Notes under the pieces: model-generated
Database searches by the model: none
What the model saw: only the letters and a program-made list of their open reading frames with translations
What the model was told of the DNA's origin: nothing
Made by a program: the position numbers and the translations under genes
Part shown: positions 9,454 through 18,575 of the stretch, piece by piece
Layout of the letters: each line of letters begins with the position of its first letter
Numbering within the stretch: position 1 is the stretch's first letter
NCBI GenBank assembly: GCA_947467345.1
Contig: CANIHD010000017.1
Location: 16,757-80,756 of the forward strand
Length of the DNA stretch: 64,000 nt
Direction of reading: 5' to 3'
DNA from: Alphaproteobacteria bacterium
Lineage (GTDB): Bacteria > Pseudomonadota > Alphaproteobacteria > Micropepsales > Micropepsaceae

Positions 9454-9479
9454 GAACCGGCCGCTTGCGCGGCCGGTTC
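9454..9479. repeat. GC-rich inverted repeat after the TonB receptor gene
   Basis: GAACCGGCCGC / GCGGCCGGTTC around a four-base loop (TTGC), eleven bases past the receptor stop codon. There is no T-run of its own, so it is more likely an mRNA 3' stabiliser or part of a composite terminator with the neighbouring hairpin. Confidence 0.6.
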
Positions 9480-9490
9480 TCGGGAAATGC

Positions 9491-12400
9491 TTACCAGTTC
9501 TTCGTGACCGTGACGCTAACCGTGCGCTGCAGTTCGTTCCAACGGTTGTCATAAGCGCGAATTTCACGAGCCTGACCACGCGAAGCGAATTGGAACGGCG
9601 GCTTGCGATCAAGGACGTTCGCGACGTTCAACGTGAACGTCATGTTCTGCAGGTACGGATTAGCCGGCGTTTCTCCCGTGTTGTATCCGACGTTTAAGTC
9701 GAATTCGACGTGCGACGGCGCACCATCATAATAAACAGAAGGCGAGCCGGGGACTTGCGCATAGTACGGCGAACCGGCGTAGCAGGAACCCGGACCGAAG
9801 CCAGGCGCCCAATAGCAATTCGGCAGGTTCAAATTGGCGCCACCGGAATCCGTGGTGTGCCCCTTGTAGTTCGCGAAGAGTGACGCGTTCCACGTGCCGT
9901 CGGTCCAACCCAGGCGATAGCGAACGCGTTGCAGACGCGCGCCGTGACCACGTTGGTCGTTTTCCGCATCGTCATAGAGCGAAACGCTCGGCGAATCCGA
10001 CGTCGCCTGCTCACGGCGATCAACCTCGTAGTACCCTGTAGCGCCGATGTTCCACTGGCCGTACTCGCCCGTGTCCCAATCGTAACGCCAGTCGAAGTCG
10101 ATACCCTGAAGCTGCGCAGAACCGAGGTTGGTGTTGGCGTTATCGCGAATCCACTTAATGCTCGCGACGTCCGCCGTCGGAATTTCCCAACGCAGGAAAC
10201 CCGAGAGTTCGTCAAGTATCGCCCGGAATTCCGCGTTCTCAGGCGCTGTAAACGGCAGGTCTGGACGCGGGATTACGAGATATTGACGACGTGCCGCGGC
10301 TAGGTTGATGTTGCCTGCGGCTGTCGTATCCGCACGAATTTCGTCATCGATCTTGATGTCGAAATAGGTCATGTCGAGGTTGAGGCCCGACAGGAACCCA
10401 AACGGTCCGTCAGCGGTCGGCGAGAAATTACCGCCGATCATGAACTGCTTGGCCGTTTCCGGCTTCAGGCCCCTCGGAACGTCCGAACGCAAAGGAACAC
10501 CTCTGACCGGAGCGGCAATACCCGAACCGCCCTGAATGTCAGCACCGTTGAAAACCGTCGTTCCGGTAGAACCTCTGCAGAGCAATGCCGCGGCAGATCC
10601 AGCTTCAAATCCGCCGCCGCAAAGTGCCGACGGCTGGGTCGACGCGTAGATAACGCGTGAGCCGGAAACTTCCGACGTCTGGCCGAAGGCCGGAGCGCGG
10701 AAACTCTTGCCCCAGGCGCCGCGCAGCACGAGGCCCGCGCCGACATCCCAGTTCGCCGCGATTTTCGGCGTCTTCACATAGCCCGACTGAAAGTCGAAAT
10801 GGTCTAAACGATAACCCAGTTCAAGGTTCAGTGCCTGCATGCCCGGGAAGCTCATGTCGCCGCCAACCAGCGGAACATTCAACTGTCCGAAGAATGCATG
10901 CGCAACGCGCTTGCCGACATTGACCGCTTTACCGATGACTGCCTTGCTGTTACCGCGGACGTTGTCTTCGTCTGAAAAGACGTAGTGCTGCGACGTCAAT
11001 TCAACACTGAGAGCGCCTTGGATCGGGCCGGCCGGCAGATCGAAGATCGGGCCGCTGAAATTGGCGCCGGTCTGGCGAATCTTCCAGCTTTCGTCCTGAT
11101 TGCGATAACCGGTGATGTAGTTGAGCGTTTGCTGCGAGTTACAAACATAGACCGAGGCATCGCAGAACACGTTCAAGAACGGGATCGACGACGGCTTCAC
11201 ATAGGCCGCAAAGCCCGGCTGCGTGTCGGTGCTGGCAACCGAAGCGATTGTGTTGCCGAGCGCCGCGCGCGCCGCGTTGACGTTGATCATGTTGGAAGTG
11301 TGAGCGAAGTTATTATCGTCCGTGAACGAATAAAACACGTCGCCGCGCCAGCCGAACGGAAGCTCGTCAAAGCGGAGAGCGAATTCCGCGCGGCTGGCAA
11401 TTTCAGCGCCCGTGATGCGCGCGCCGCCGCCGAGTTCCGGCGAGAAATTGTAGTGCACAAGAATGTTCGCCGGAGCGCCCGTCGGGAAATAGGGGTTGAT
11501 GGTTGGCACGGTGAAGCCGCGACCGCCACGTGCCAAGGACACATGCTCGCGCGTGTTACCGCTGCCTGCCGTGCCGGGATAGTGGGCTTGCGCGCGACGG
11601 TTCGACCAGAAGCCTGCGCCTTCCAACTCAACCGAACCGAGGCCGAAGAAATCTTCGGTCAACATCTGGTTGAACGTGCCGGCGAAGGCGCTCTTGTCCA
11701 TCGCGGGCTGGAGATCCGAATCTTGGTACGGATCACGCTGGTTCTGTTCGTTGCGTTGGCCGACCACGAATTGGTTGGCAACCATTGCGGCCCAGGTGGT
11801 GGTCGCTTGCGTCGGCAGTTGTTGAGCCACCCTTTGGGCGGCAGTGAGAAGACCCGAACCGGCAACATAATCCATGCCGGCGCCATGCGGGACTGCAAAG
11901 CAGTTAGAACAGAAGCGCGTGCCGTATTCCGCCTGGTTGCGGGTATTCGGCGGGATGCCGCCCAACGTCGTGTCAAAGACCGGAACGCCAAGCTGGACCG
12001 CGGTCGGGAAGCTCGGGCCGCCGATGGAGACAACTGCCGGGTTGCTGTTGCCGAGCGGCGTCGTATCCATAAGGCCGTACGGCTCAAAATTCGTGGTGTA
12101 GTAGTCGCGCTTGCTGGCTTTGATCGCGTTTTGCTTCAACACTTCGGCGGTCAGCGTGATGTTGCCCGTATCCCAGCTCCGGCCCCATTGTTGAGCGCCG
12201 TTAACGCTGAGACCGCCGATTTCCGGGGAAATCGAGAAGCTGCCTTGTGTAATAGCGCCGTCGAAACCGCGCTTCATGATGACGTTGATGACGCCGGTGA
12301 CCGCGTCCGCACCGTAAACCGCCGAGGCGCCGGCGGTCAGAATGTCGACGCGCTGCACGGCCAGCTGGGGAACGATCGATGGGTCGATCGTGTCACCGCC

Positions 12401-12811
12401 ATGGCCCTGAATCGGCCAGCGATGGCCATTGATCAGGAGAAGGGTCTTGGGGTCGCCGCCCGATCCAGTGAAGCCGTGAATGGAAACATTCTGGCCGAAG
12501 CTGATGTTACCGCCACCGGCGAGCGGGCTAACCGTCGTCCTCACTTCGAGGGCCGGAACGGTGCGCAACATTTCGGTCGTCGTGAACGAACCCGTCTCTT
12601 GGTAGGCTTCTGCGCCGAGCGTCGTAACCGGCACACCGATGGCCGGAGCGCCGCGAATGAGCGAGCCCGTTACCAATATTTCTTCTGCCGGGGCTGCGGC
12701 TGCTGCCGGCACTTCAGCGGCATTGGCTTGCGCGCCAATGGCGAAGAACGAGGCGGTTCCGAGAAGGACGGAATAGGTACGGCTGCGCGAATAGGACTTG
12801 GAGCGGTTCAT
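9491..12811 (-). CDS. TonB-dependent outer-membrane receptor
   Basis: A 1106-residue outer-membrane active transporter. Start ATG 12811 follows a GGGGG site and opens a signal peptide (MNRSKSYSRSRTYSVLLG... cleaved near ANAAE). A TonB-box-like EEILVTGSLIRG is followed by the plug domain (VTTLGAEAYQETG, LLINGHRWP, ILTAGASAVYGADAVTGVINVIMKRG) and a long beta-barrel ending with aromatic Trp at the C-terminus (VTVTKNW). The ligand is unknown; iron complexes, B12, saccharides or peptides are all possible. The frame extends 42 codons further upstream, but this would bury the signal peptide. Stand-alone gene, with no TonB/ExbB or regulator adjacent. Confidence 0.93.
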   Translation of the reverse strand: MNRSKSYSRSRTYSVLLGTASFFAIGAQANAAEVPAAAAAPAEEILVTGSLIRGAPAIGVPVTTLGAEAYQETGSFTTTEMLRTVPALEVRTTVSPLAGGGNISFGQNVSIHGFTGSGGDPKTLLLINGHRWPIQGHGGDTIDPSIVPQLAVQRVDILTAGASAVYGADAVTGVINVIMKRGFDGAITQGSFSISPEIGGLSVNGAQQWGRSWDTGNITLTAEVLKQNAIKASKRDYYTTNFEPYGLMDTTPLGNSNPAVVSIGGPSFPTAVQLGVPVFDTTLGGIPPNTRNQAEYGTRFCSNCFAVPHGAGMDYVAGSGLLTAAQRVAQQLPTQATTTWAAMVANQFVVGQRNEQNQRDPYQDSDLQPAMDKSAFAGTFNQMLTEDFFGLGSVELEGAGFWSNRRAQAHYPGTAGSGNTREHVSLARGGRGFTVPTINPYFPTGAPANILVHYNFSPELGGGARITGAEIASRAEFALRFDELPFGWRGDVFYSFTDDNNFAHTSNMINVNAARAALGNTIASVASTDTQPGFAAYVKPSSIPFLNVFCDASVYVCNSQQTLNYITGYRNQDESWKIRQTGANFSGPIFDLPAGPIQGALSVELTSQHYVFSDEDNVRGNSKAVIGKAVNVGKRVAHAFFGQLNVPLVGGDMSFPGMQALNLELGYRLDHFDFQSGYVKTPKIAANWDVGAGLVLRGAWGKSFRAPAFGQTSEVSGSRVIYASTQPSALCGGGFEAGSAAALLCRGSTGTTVFNGADIQGGSGIAAPVRGVPLRSDVPRGLKPETAKQFMIGGNFSPTADGPFGFLSGLNLDMTYFDIKIDDEIRADTTAAGNINLAAARRQYLVIPRPDLPFTAPENAEFRAILDELSGFLRWEIPTADVASIKWIRDNANTNLGSAQLQGIDFDWRYDWDTGEYGQWNIGATGYYEVDRREQATSDSPSVSLYDDAENDQRGHGARLQRVRYRLGWTDGTWNASLFANYKGHTTDSGGANLNLPNCYWAPGFGPGSCYAGSPYYAQVPGSPSVYYDGAPSHVEFDLNVGYNTGETPANPYLQNMTFTLNVANVLDRKPPFQFASRGQAREIRAYDNRWNELQRTVSVTVTKNW

Positions 12812-13665
12812 GCGATCCCCCGAGGTAAGCCGGCCTTGACCGGCCGGAAAATTATCAAACCCTCTGATCAACCCCGCTTCTTTTGACAAGGCGGGTCTGC
12901 CATTCGGGTCCATAGGCGTACTCACGACAAAGCCCACAACCCGTGGTGCTCACCGAGAGCCCGTACCTTTAGCCGAACAATTTGGGGACGTAAAGACACC
13001 GGATGGCGCCCTGTTACGGACCTAACAAAATTCCTAAGTAAATGAAATCACACAGAAATTTTCGATTGCGCGGCGCAGTAACCCTGCTCCGCGCCTGCCG
13101 AATCCGCCAGCGCTATGGAGCGCGTCGTTGCCAAAAAGTCACAGAATGAACCTCCGACGGGTCCCAAGGGACGCGATTCCGAAGCTCAGGAATCAGTGCG
13201 CTGACTAAGCCTGCCGACAAGTTGTCGCTCGATCGCCGCCCCGGCGTCGTAAGGCCGGCGGGCGGCAATATATGCGGCGGATGACAATATATAACGTGAT
13301 CTAAGTAAAGTGCACCGCCCTCTAAGTATCGGCGCGAAAGACTTTTACAACCTACGATCTGCGAACGCTCGCTGAGATGCCTTTGAGACGTATTTGCACT
13401 GCATGTTCCCAAAATCTTACGTTTAGGCGCTTAAGGAACGCTGTCGAAGATGCGGATTTCATCTCAGTAACGTGTCTGATTGCCCAGCGTGCCGGGGTGC
13501 TCGTTGGCCCACGTCTTCCCATCGGCTGAGACGGTGATCTCGCCGATACGATGTTCTGGATGTATTCTTAGCTGCGCGTGTGGGCACTTTGCCTTCTAAG
13601 TTCTCCGTCGCAGGAGTATCGTTCTTTCTGGCGATCTCGAGGATCGACCGCGGGGATAAAAGTTC
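12812..13665. other. 854-base stretch without a confident gene
   Basis: Lies between the divergently oriented TonB receptor and the NMT1-like protein gene. It should hold both promoters. Visible: an imperfect CCGGCC/GGCCGG hairpin in the receptor leader (about 12830-12847), an AT-rich segment (about 13020-13065), two copies of CAATATAT near 13267-13292, and one coding-like fragment on the minus strand (listed separately). Frames of up to 99 codons occur, but their composition does not look like protein. Confidence 0.6.
13464..13595 (-). pseudogene. coding-like 3' gene remnant
   Basis: A 43-codon stop-free stretch without any start codon that reads like a real protein tail: KCPHAQLRIHPEHR, then IGEITVSADGKTW and NEHPGTLGNQTRY, then TGA. 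Residue composition and spacing are typical of a folded domain, unlike the surrounding frames. A TAG interrupts the frame upstream at 13596. I infer the 3' end of a lost or frameshifted gene; the family is not recognised. Confidence 0.35.
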
Positions 13666-14670
13666 ATGCGACTTGCCGTTTGCGCTCTCCTGGCGTCACT
13701 GGTGTTCGCGCCTTCCGCGCATGCGGCCAAACCTTTGGCATCCGTGGATGTCGCGCTCGGCGATGTCACGATCAACAAAATCCCGTTCCTGATTGCGGCC
13801 GATAGCGGCATCTATCAGAGCAATGGGCTCGATGTTCATCAATTCATCACGCGTGATGCGGCTGAGCTTGCACGAAAGTCAGGCGTTGTCGTGCCACCGG
13901 AGATGGTGCGGCAGGATATCGACCGCGCCCCGATCTCTATCGGCGGCGGGTCGCCGGCCATCTACAACGCGGTGTATAGCGGCGGCACCGATTATGTAGT
14001 GCTGGCGACGCTGGAAAGCGTGTTCAAAAGCCACATCATCGCGGCGCCCAGAATTCGCACCGTTGAGGATTTACGCGGCAAGCGGCTGGGATATGCCGCC
14101 GCCGGCCGCGCCAACCACATTGGATTGCTGTCCTTCGCGCGTGTCATGGGATGGACTCCAGGGCGCGATATCATTTTGGTGGACCGCGCCAGCACGATTG
14201 CCGACATCAAGAGCGGCCGCGCCGATGCCACAGCGGCAGGCGCCGTGATTGTGGCGCTGGCTCCCGAGGCCGGCCTCAGCGACGTCGTAGATTTGTACCA
14301 ATACAAAATGCCGTTCGCAGGTTCGGGAATTATGGCAGAGCGCACATGGCTTGGCGCCAACCGCTCCGTTGCGGCGTGCTTTGTCAAAGCTTCGGTCGAA
14401 GCATTGGCGCTCATGAAGCGCAACCGCGCGGCGTTCGACGCCACGGTCGCCAAATGGATGAATATCAAAGACAAAGCGGCGCAGGACAGGCTTTACGCAG
14501 AGGTGGCAGATTTTCCTGTCAAACCCTACCCCGCCATCGAAGGAATTCGCATCGTGATGGAGATCTACGACTCCCCTGAAATGCGTGAGCGCAAAGCGGA
14601 AGATTTCTACGATACGAGTTTCATCACTGAGCTCGATCGCTTAGGCCAGCTCGACGCGCTGTATCGCTAG
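13666..14670 (+). CDS. NMT1/SsuA-like ABC transporter substrate-binding protein
   Basis: A 334-residue periplasmic protein with a clear signal peptide (MRLAVCALLASLVFAPSAHA, cleavage near residue 20). The body follows the NMT1/nitrate-sulfonate-taurine-binding pattern: IPFLIAADSGIYQSNGLDV at the start, a mid-section VEDLRGKRLGYAAAGRANH, and SGRADATAAG. Ligands in this family include sulfonates, thiamine precursors and nitriles; this one cannot be assigned. No permease or ATPase gene is nearby, so it is an orphan. Its end overlaps the convergent small membrane protein by four bases. Confidence 0.85.
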   Translation: MRLAVCALLASLVFAPSAHAAKPLASVDVALGDVTINKIPFLIAADSGIYQSNGLDVHQFITRDAAELARKSGVVVPPEMVRQDIDRAPISIGGGSPAIYNAVYSGGTDYVVLATLESVFKSHIIAAPRIRTVEDLRGKRLGYAAAGRANHIGLLSFARVMGWTPGRDIILVDRASTIADIKSGRADATAAGAVIVALAPEAGLSDVVDLYQYKMPFAGSGIMAERTWLGANRSVAACFVKASVEALALMKRNRAAFDATVAKWMNIKDKAAQDRLYAEVADFPVKPYPAIEGIRIVMEIYDSPEMRERKAEDFYDTSFITELDRLGQLDALYR

Positions 14671-14903
14671 TTTTGCGGAGTCGTTGTGTCCGCCGGTTTG
14701 GCGCGAGAGCTTTTCAGCCACCACCAACCGAGAGCGGACAACACGACGCCTGGCGCTATGAACCACCAGACATTGAACATGATCGCTTCGCCGACATGGT
14801 TCGCAACGGCCGGATGCGCGTAATCCAACAACCCGATATTCGCGACACCGAGCATCACCCAAAGAATCCCCGATACTATTACGATGATTGCGCTCGCGTT
14901 CAT
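14667..14903 (-). CDS. small two-helix membrane protein
   Basis: A 78-residue protein with two predicted membrane helices (about residues 5-27 and 41-64) and a polar Lys/Thr-rich tail. No family recognised. It overlaps the stop codon of the convergent NMT1-like gene and sits next to tRNA-Arg. Hydrophobic pattern and codon use support it being real, but its role is unknown. Confidence 0.65.
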   Translation of the reverse strand: MNASAIIVIVSGILWVMLGVANIGLLDYAHPAVANHVGEAIMFNVWWFIAPGVVLSALGWWWLKSSRAKPADTTTPQN

Positions 14904-14928
14904 GCGTCAGACCTCACGGGTAGTTTGG

Positions 14929-15004
14929 TGGCGACCCCGGCAGGAATTGAACCTGCGACCCATTGCTTAGAAGGCAATTGCTCTATCCGCTGAGCTACGG
15001 GGTC
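14929..15004 (-). tRNA. tRNA-Arg (anticodon TCT)
   Basis: Full cloverleaf on the minus strand: acceptor GACCCCG/CGGGGTC, D-arm AGCTCAGCGGATAGAGC, anticodon stem ATTGC/GCAAT around loop CTTCTAA, and T-loop GGTTCAATTCC. The 3' CCA is encoded. Reads AGA codons. Confidence 0.95.
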
Positions 15005-15074
15005 GTTGCGATGCCGAGCCGGGAATATACATGTCCCCTTTGGCAAAGACGCGGAAGGTCTAAGTACAACCAAG

Positions 15075-15380
15075 TCAGTGCGACCAGGGGACCTTACGAT
15101 CAAACTTGAAATTGTCGGAATAAGACTTTGATTTTGCCTGGGGAAGATGCGGCTCGAACACCTGGCAGGGAATGCCGTTCTTCTCGGCATAGGCGACCGC
15201 CTCTTCCTTCGTATCGAACTCCACCCAAAGCTGCTGCTTCATGTCGTCCGAGCTGGTCCAGCCCATAAGCGGATCGACCACCCGAGGGGTGGCGGGCTCA
15301 TATTCCAGCACCCAATATTTGCTGCGGGCACGGCCCGATTGAGTGGCGCTTCGTGCCGGTACGTAGATGCGGGCCAACAT
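15075..15380 (-). CDS. NADH dehydrogenase accessory subunit, NDUFS4-like (ETC complex I subunit)
   Basis: A 101-residue homologue of the mitochondrial 18-kDa complex I subunit NDUFS4, an accessory subunit found in alphaproteobacteria and mitochondria. Seen: the N-terminal ARIYVPARSATQSG with WVLEYE, then the signature GWTSSDD, the L-W-V-E-F-x-T-K-E-E-A run and YAEKNGI. Start ATG 15380 has an AAGGA site about seven bases upstream. It probably associates with complex I at the cytoplasmic face of the inner membrane. The nuo operon is not in this window. Confidence 0.92.
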   Translation of the reverse strand: MLARIYVPARSATQSGRARSKYWVLEYEPATPRVVDPLMGWTSSDDMKQQLWVEFDTKEEAVAYAEKNGIPCQVFEPHLPQAKSKSYSDNFKFDRKVPWSH

Positions 15381-15457
15381 ATGCGGTCCTTCGTGATTGG
15401 TCGGGGTACTTCTATCCAATCCATCGCCTAGGTGCAAAACCGGCGGAATTCAACCCG

Positions 15458-16327
15458 TCAATGCGCCGGTTCGTGCACGATGCGCGGTGCGACGCCCACC
15501 GAAACGAGCAGACCGGCTTTCTCCAGCGACGCTTTGAGAAAGCCCTGTTCCCGCAACTCGTCGGTGAATTGGATCAGGGCCGCCACTTTCTCCGGCTGAC
15601 CTTTCGCCACCACGAATTCCTGCGGCGGGCTAAAGAAGCTGTCGTCGACCACCCGCAGACTGGGAAGCGCCCGTGCGATATCGAGGGAGGTTTGGCGGTT
15701 GAAGCCGAACGCATCCAATTCGCCGCTGGTAAGAAGCCGCTCCAGCTCCTCGTTGGGGGGCGCTTCGTCATACACAACGACCTTGCCCTTACCGATGTTA
15801 CCATTCAGAAAAATCTGCTGCGAACGTGCTTTCACCGCGCCGATGGTGACGCCTTCGCTGTCCGCCTCCGCCGAATTTTTCATGGGCGAGTTGGTGGGCA
15901 CGAGATAGGAACTGTACATCAGCGCATAGGCGCCGGCGAAATCCGCTTCCGCGGCGCGCGCTTCTTCATAAGCGAGAAAGCCGACATCCGCCGTCTTTGC
16001 ATTGATCGCGTCGATGATGCAGCGCGCGACCTGACACGGAACGAGCTTGTAAGGAACGCCGATCCGCCGGCTCAATTCCACGGCCAGATCCACGATGGGT
16101 CCCGTCACTTCGCCGGTCGCTTCGTCGGTGCGCGCGTGCACCGGATTGGCGCCGAGATATGTGACACGCAGCGTACCCGTTGGCGCGAAATTGGCCGCGA
16201 CAAGCGCGGCATCCAGCTCTGAAGCTTGCTGCACCTCGGCCGGCGTCACATTTGCTTCCTGCTGGCCGCAGGCCGCCAGAAGCATCGCCCCAATGAGCGA
16301 ACCGAAACGCAATCCCCGCATTGGCAT
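15458..16327 (-). CDS. family 3 solute-binding lipoprotein
   Basis: A 289-residue lipoprotein: signal ending LLAAC with lipidated Cys at about residue 20, then a bilobal family-3 binding-protein pattern (GTLRVTYLG, GPIVDLAVELSRRIGVPYKLVPC, DVGFLAYEEARAAEADFAGAY, IGAVKARSQQIFL, LDAFGFNR). Such proteins bind amino acids or similar small ligands; some act as sensors rather than transporters. No ABC permease or ATPase is adjacent. The start at ATG 16327 could also be two codons inside. Confidence 0.82.
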   Translation of the reverse strand: MPMRGLRFGSLIGAMLLAACGQQEANVTPAEVQQASELDAALVAANFAPTGTLRVTYLGANPVHARTDEATGEVTGPIVDLAVELSRRIGVPYKLVPCQVARCIIDAINAKTADVGFLAYEEARAAEADFAGAYALMYSSYLVPTNSPMKNSAEADSEGVTIGAVKARSQQIFLNGNIGKGKVVVYDEAPPNEELERLLTSGELDAFGFNRQTSLDIARALPSLRVVDDSFFSPPQEFVVAKGQPEKVAALIQFTDELREQGFLKASLEKAGLLVSVGVAPRIVHEPAH

Positions 16328-16353
16328 CGTCGCCCTCTTAGTGGTGTTTCGGA

Positions 16354-16770
16354 TCAGCGGACCGCAGGCAGGCCGCCGGCGTCATTGCCCGGCGCGGCGT
16401 TCGCCGTGCCCTTCGTGGTGCCGTCGGGGAGCGTAATGATCATGAACTGGCCGCCGCGCGTCCCGTCGCGCAAGGGGTGAACGAGCGCGCTCACCTTCAT
16501 GCCGGGTGTCAGCGTGTTCACGCGCCAGCCATCGCGCGCAAGACCGGCGGGTCCGCCCATTTCGATGGACCACTGCTCCTCTACGCCTTGCGCGTTCTTG
16601 GCCATCATCACGATCCACGAGTGCGGATTGGTCCAGAGGAACTGCTTCACCGTTCCTTCAAGCTTGACCGTCTTTTCCGCATCGAACATCGCGAAGGAAT
16701 GGTGGGCGAAAGCCGCGCTGCCGGTGAGACACAGCGCGACAACAGCAAAGCCCAATGCTGAGAATTTCAT
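16354..16770 (-). CDS. DUF6152 family secreted protein
   Basis: A 138-residue exported protein with signal peptide (MKFSALGFAVVALCLTGSAAFA) followed by HHSFAMFDAEKTVKLEGTVKQF and WTNPHSWI, the DUF6152 hallmark. The fold is probably a small OB-like beta barrel; the function is unknown. Start ATG 16770 is preceded by GGAG at six bases. It lies between a solute-binding lipoprotein and another secreted protein on the same strand, possibly one transcript. Confidence 0.85.
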   Translation of the reverse strand: MKFSALGFAVVALCLTGSAAFAHHSFAMFDAEKTVKLEGTVKQFLWTNPHSWIVMMAKNAQGVEEQWSIEMGGPAGLARDGWRVNTLTPGMKVSALVHPLRDGTRGGQFMIITLPDGTTKGTANAAPGNDAGGLPAVR

Positions 16771-16785
16771 GGCAATCTCCAAGCG

Positions 16786-17424
16786 CTATTTAACGCGGTT
16801 AATGCGTGAACAATCGTAACGGCGCACCGGCAAGCCCGCGCTCGTGCCCGGCGCACCGCTCGACAGCGTTACGGGGTTGGTGTCCTGATCGGTCCCGTCT
16901 GGCTTGATCAGCGATATCGATTCCGAGAACAGCAGCGCCCTGAAATCATTCTGATCGGCATCGGCTTCGGTGATGTAGAGGCGGTGATCCACATTGTAGA
17001 GGCTGGCGCGCAGCAAATGCCCATTCGGCAAAGTGATGTGGAATTGCCGCCCGCCCAGATAGGGCTCGTCGTACCAGACATTCATTTCTTCGGCGACCTT
17101 GCCTTTACTTCGCAACATCACCGACGCGCGCTCGACAATGGCGGGATCGCGTTTCGGACCGTTCGCGAAATGCACGACTGTCACGCTGAGCCGGGTGCCA
17201 TTCTCCCCATCGAGATAGAATTGCCGCGCCGGAAAATTGTTGTTGCCGTCGCGATATTGAATGTCGCGGAATTTCGGCTCGCCCGAGAAATTGGCGGCAA
17301 GCTGATATTGGCAATTCACATAGACATCGTCGCCGATGAACTCGGAGCCTTCGGTGGCCGCGCCCTGCAGCATGGGCATCAGCGCACACGCGGCCAATGC
17401 AAAAGAGAAACGCCTGCGAAACAT
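16786..17424 (-). CDS. hypothetical secreted protein
   Basis: A 212-residue protein with a signal peptide (MFRRRFSFALAACALMPMLQGAA). The mature part is polar and beta-rich, with YVNCQYQLAAN, a central LSVTVVHFANGP, FHITLPNGHLLRASLYNVDHRLYI, and a late Cys (YDCSR) that might pair with Cys38. No family recognised. The downstream DUF6152 gene starts 15 bases after its stop, so the two are probably co-expressed. Confidence 0.7.
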   Translation of the reverse strand: MFRRRFSFALAACALMPMLQGAATEGSEFIGDDVYVNCQYQLAANFSGEPKFRDIQYRDGNNNFPARQFYLDGENGTRLSVTVVHFANGPKRDPAIVERASVMLRSKGKVAEEMNVWYDEPYLGGRQFHITLPNGHLLRASLYNVDHRLYITEADADQNDFRALLFSESISLIKPDGTDQDTNPVTLSSGAPGTSAGLPVRRYDCSRINRVK

Positions 17425-17541
17425 CCCGTCCTCCCCGACGCACGTGTGTGTTCTTCAGCCTACCGTACGTTCATACAGCGAACATGCCAATGCTTTCCCA
17501 CATGGAGGGATTTTAAGCGGCTGCGTAAGGATGTCGATTGC

Positions 17542-17618
17542 TGGTCGGGGCGGCGTGATTCGAACACGCGACCCTCTGCTCCCAAAGCAGATGCGCTACC
17601 AGGCTGCGCCACGCCCCG
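17542..17618 (-). tRNA. tRNA-Pro (anticodon TGG)
   Basis: Minus-strand cloverleaf: acceptor CGGGGCG/CGCCCCG, anticodon stem TCTGC/GCAGA around loop TTTGGGA, T-arm GCGTGTTCGAATCACGC. The 3' CCA is encoded. Confidence 0.95.
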
Positions 17619-17677
17619 TCCAGGAAGGTCTGGTACACGCTCGCCGATATTGCTTCAAGGCGAACGGGGTGGCCGCG

Positions 17678-18475
17678 TCAATTGCGGGCCGGAACCAGCT
17701 TGATTTCAAACAATTTGGGCCAAAGCTTGCCGGTGACGAAGAGGCGGTCTTTGCCTGCGTCATAGGCGATGCCGTTGAGAACGCCGCCGAACGGAACATC
17801 GTCCTCCGGGCTGAGCAGCCCCTTCAAATCGATCCAGCCGGTTACTTCGCCGGTTTCCGGATTGATGCGCGCGATGCGATCGGTCTGCCAGATATTGGCG
17901 TAGATCTCGCCGCGCACGAATTCGAGTTCGTTGAGATAGAAAACCGCCGCGCCTTTGTCCTTCACCGCGATGCGGCCGATCTCTTTGAAACTCGCAGGAT
18001 CGAGAAAGCGGATCGTCGCCGTTCCGTCACTGAGGATCAGGCGCTTGCCATCATTGGCGAGGCCCCACCCTTCGCCACGATAGGGGAAATTGCTTTTCAT
18101 TTGAAACGTAGCGCGGTCGTACACAAAGCCGACATTAGACTGCCATGTCAGCTGCACCAGATCATTGCCCGACAGCGTCAGGCCTTCGGCGAAATGCTGT
18201 TTCGGCACTTGCTGGATTTGCAAAACCTTACCGGTCTCAAGCTGAACCTTGCGTAAGGACGAACGGCCATTCAGCCCGGTCGATTCATAAAGAACACCGT
18301 CAAGATAGATCAGTCCTTGCGTGAACGCGTCCTTGTCATGCGGAAATGTGTTGACGATCTGATAGCCATAGGTCGGCGCTGGGCGCGTTGCAGGCGCCGG
18401 CGCGGCGGCGCATGGCAGCGCTGCCGAAACAGCGAATACAAACAGCAAAACCAGATTTCGAAATGCGTGGACCAC
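17678..18475 (-). CDS. glutaminyl-peptide cyclotransferase (beta-propeller type)
   Basis: Converts N-terminal glutamine of peptides to pyroglutamate; this is the plant/bacterial five-bladed propeller type, exported. The 265-residue protein has a signal peptide (RNLVLLFVFAVSAALPCAAA), then the family blocks FPHDKDAFTQGL, YESTGLNGRSSLRKV, FAEGLTL, YRGEGWGL, LNELEFVRGEIYANIWQTDRIARI and VLNGIAYD. I place the start at GTG 18475 because longer frames would overlap the cold-shock gene and bury the signal peptide. Confidence 0.88.
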   Translation of the reverse strand: MVHAFRNLVLLFVFAVSAALPCAAAPAPATRPAPTYGYQIVNTFPHDKDAFTQGLIYLDGVLYESTGLNGRSSLRKVQLETGKVLQIQQVPKQHFAEGLTLSGNDLVQLTWQSNVGFVYDRATFQMKSNFPYRGEGWGLANDGKRLILSDGTATIRFLDPASFKEIGRIAVKDKGAAVFYLNELEFVRGEIYANIWQTDRIARINPETGEVTGWIDLKGLLSPEDDVPFGGVLNGIAYDAGKDRLFVTGKLWPKLFEIKLVPARN

Positions 18476-18575
18476 GTCAGACTCGCAAAAATTCAGCGCG
18501 CCACTATGGGACGCGGCAGCACTCCGCCGCAACAGAGTGGCGGGATTGTGTCGCCGAATTATTGCTGGCGCAGCT

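Noticed and set aside
10985..12886. 633-codon open frame opposite the TonB receptor
   Set aside because: It is a GC-driven antisense frame of a clearly recognisable receptor gene; its composition is Arg/Ala-rich without domains.
12812..12937. 42-codon N-terminal extension of the TonB receptor
   Set aside because: It would place the signal peptide internally; ATG 12811 has a good ribosome-binding site.
13113..13412. 99-codon minus-strand frame in the gene-poor stretch
   Set aside because: Low-quality composition, no ribosome-binding site, no recognisable domain.
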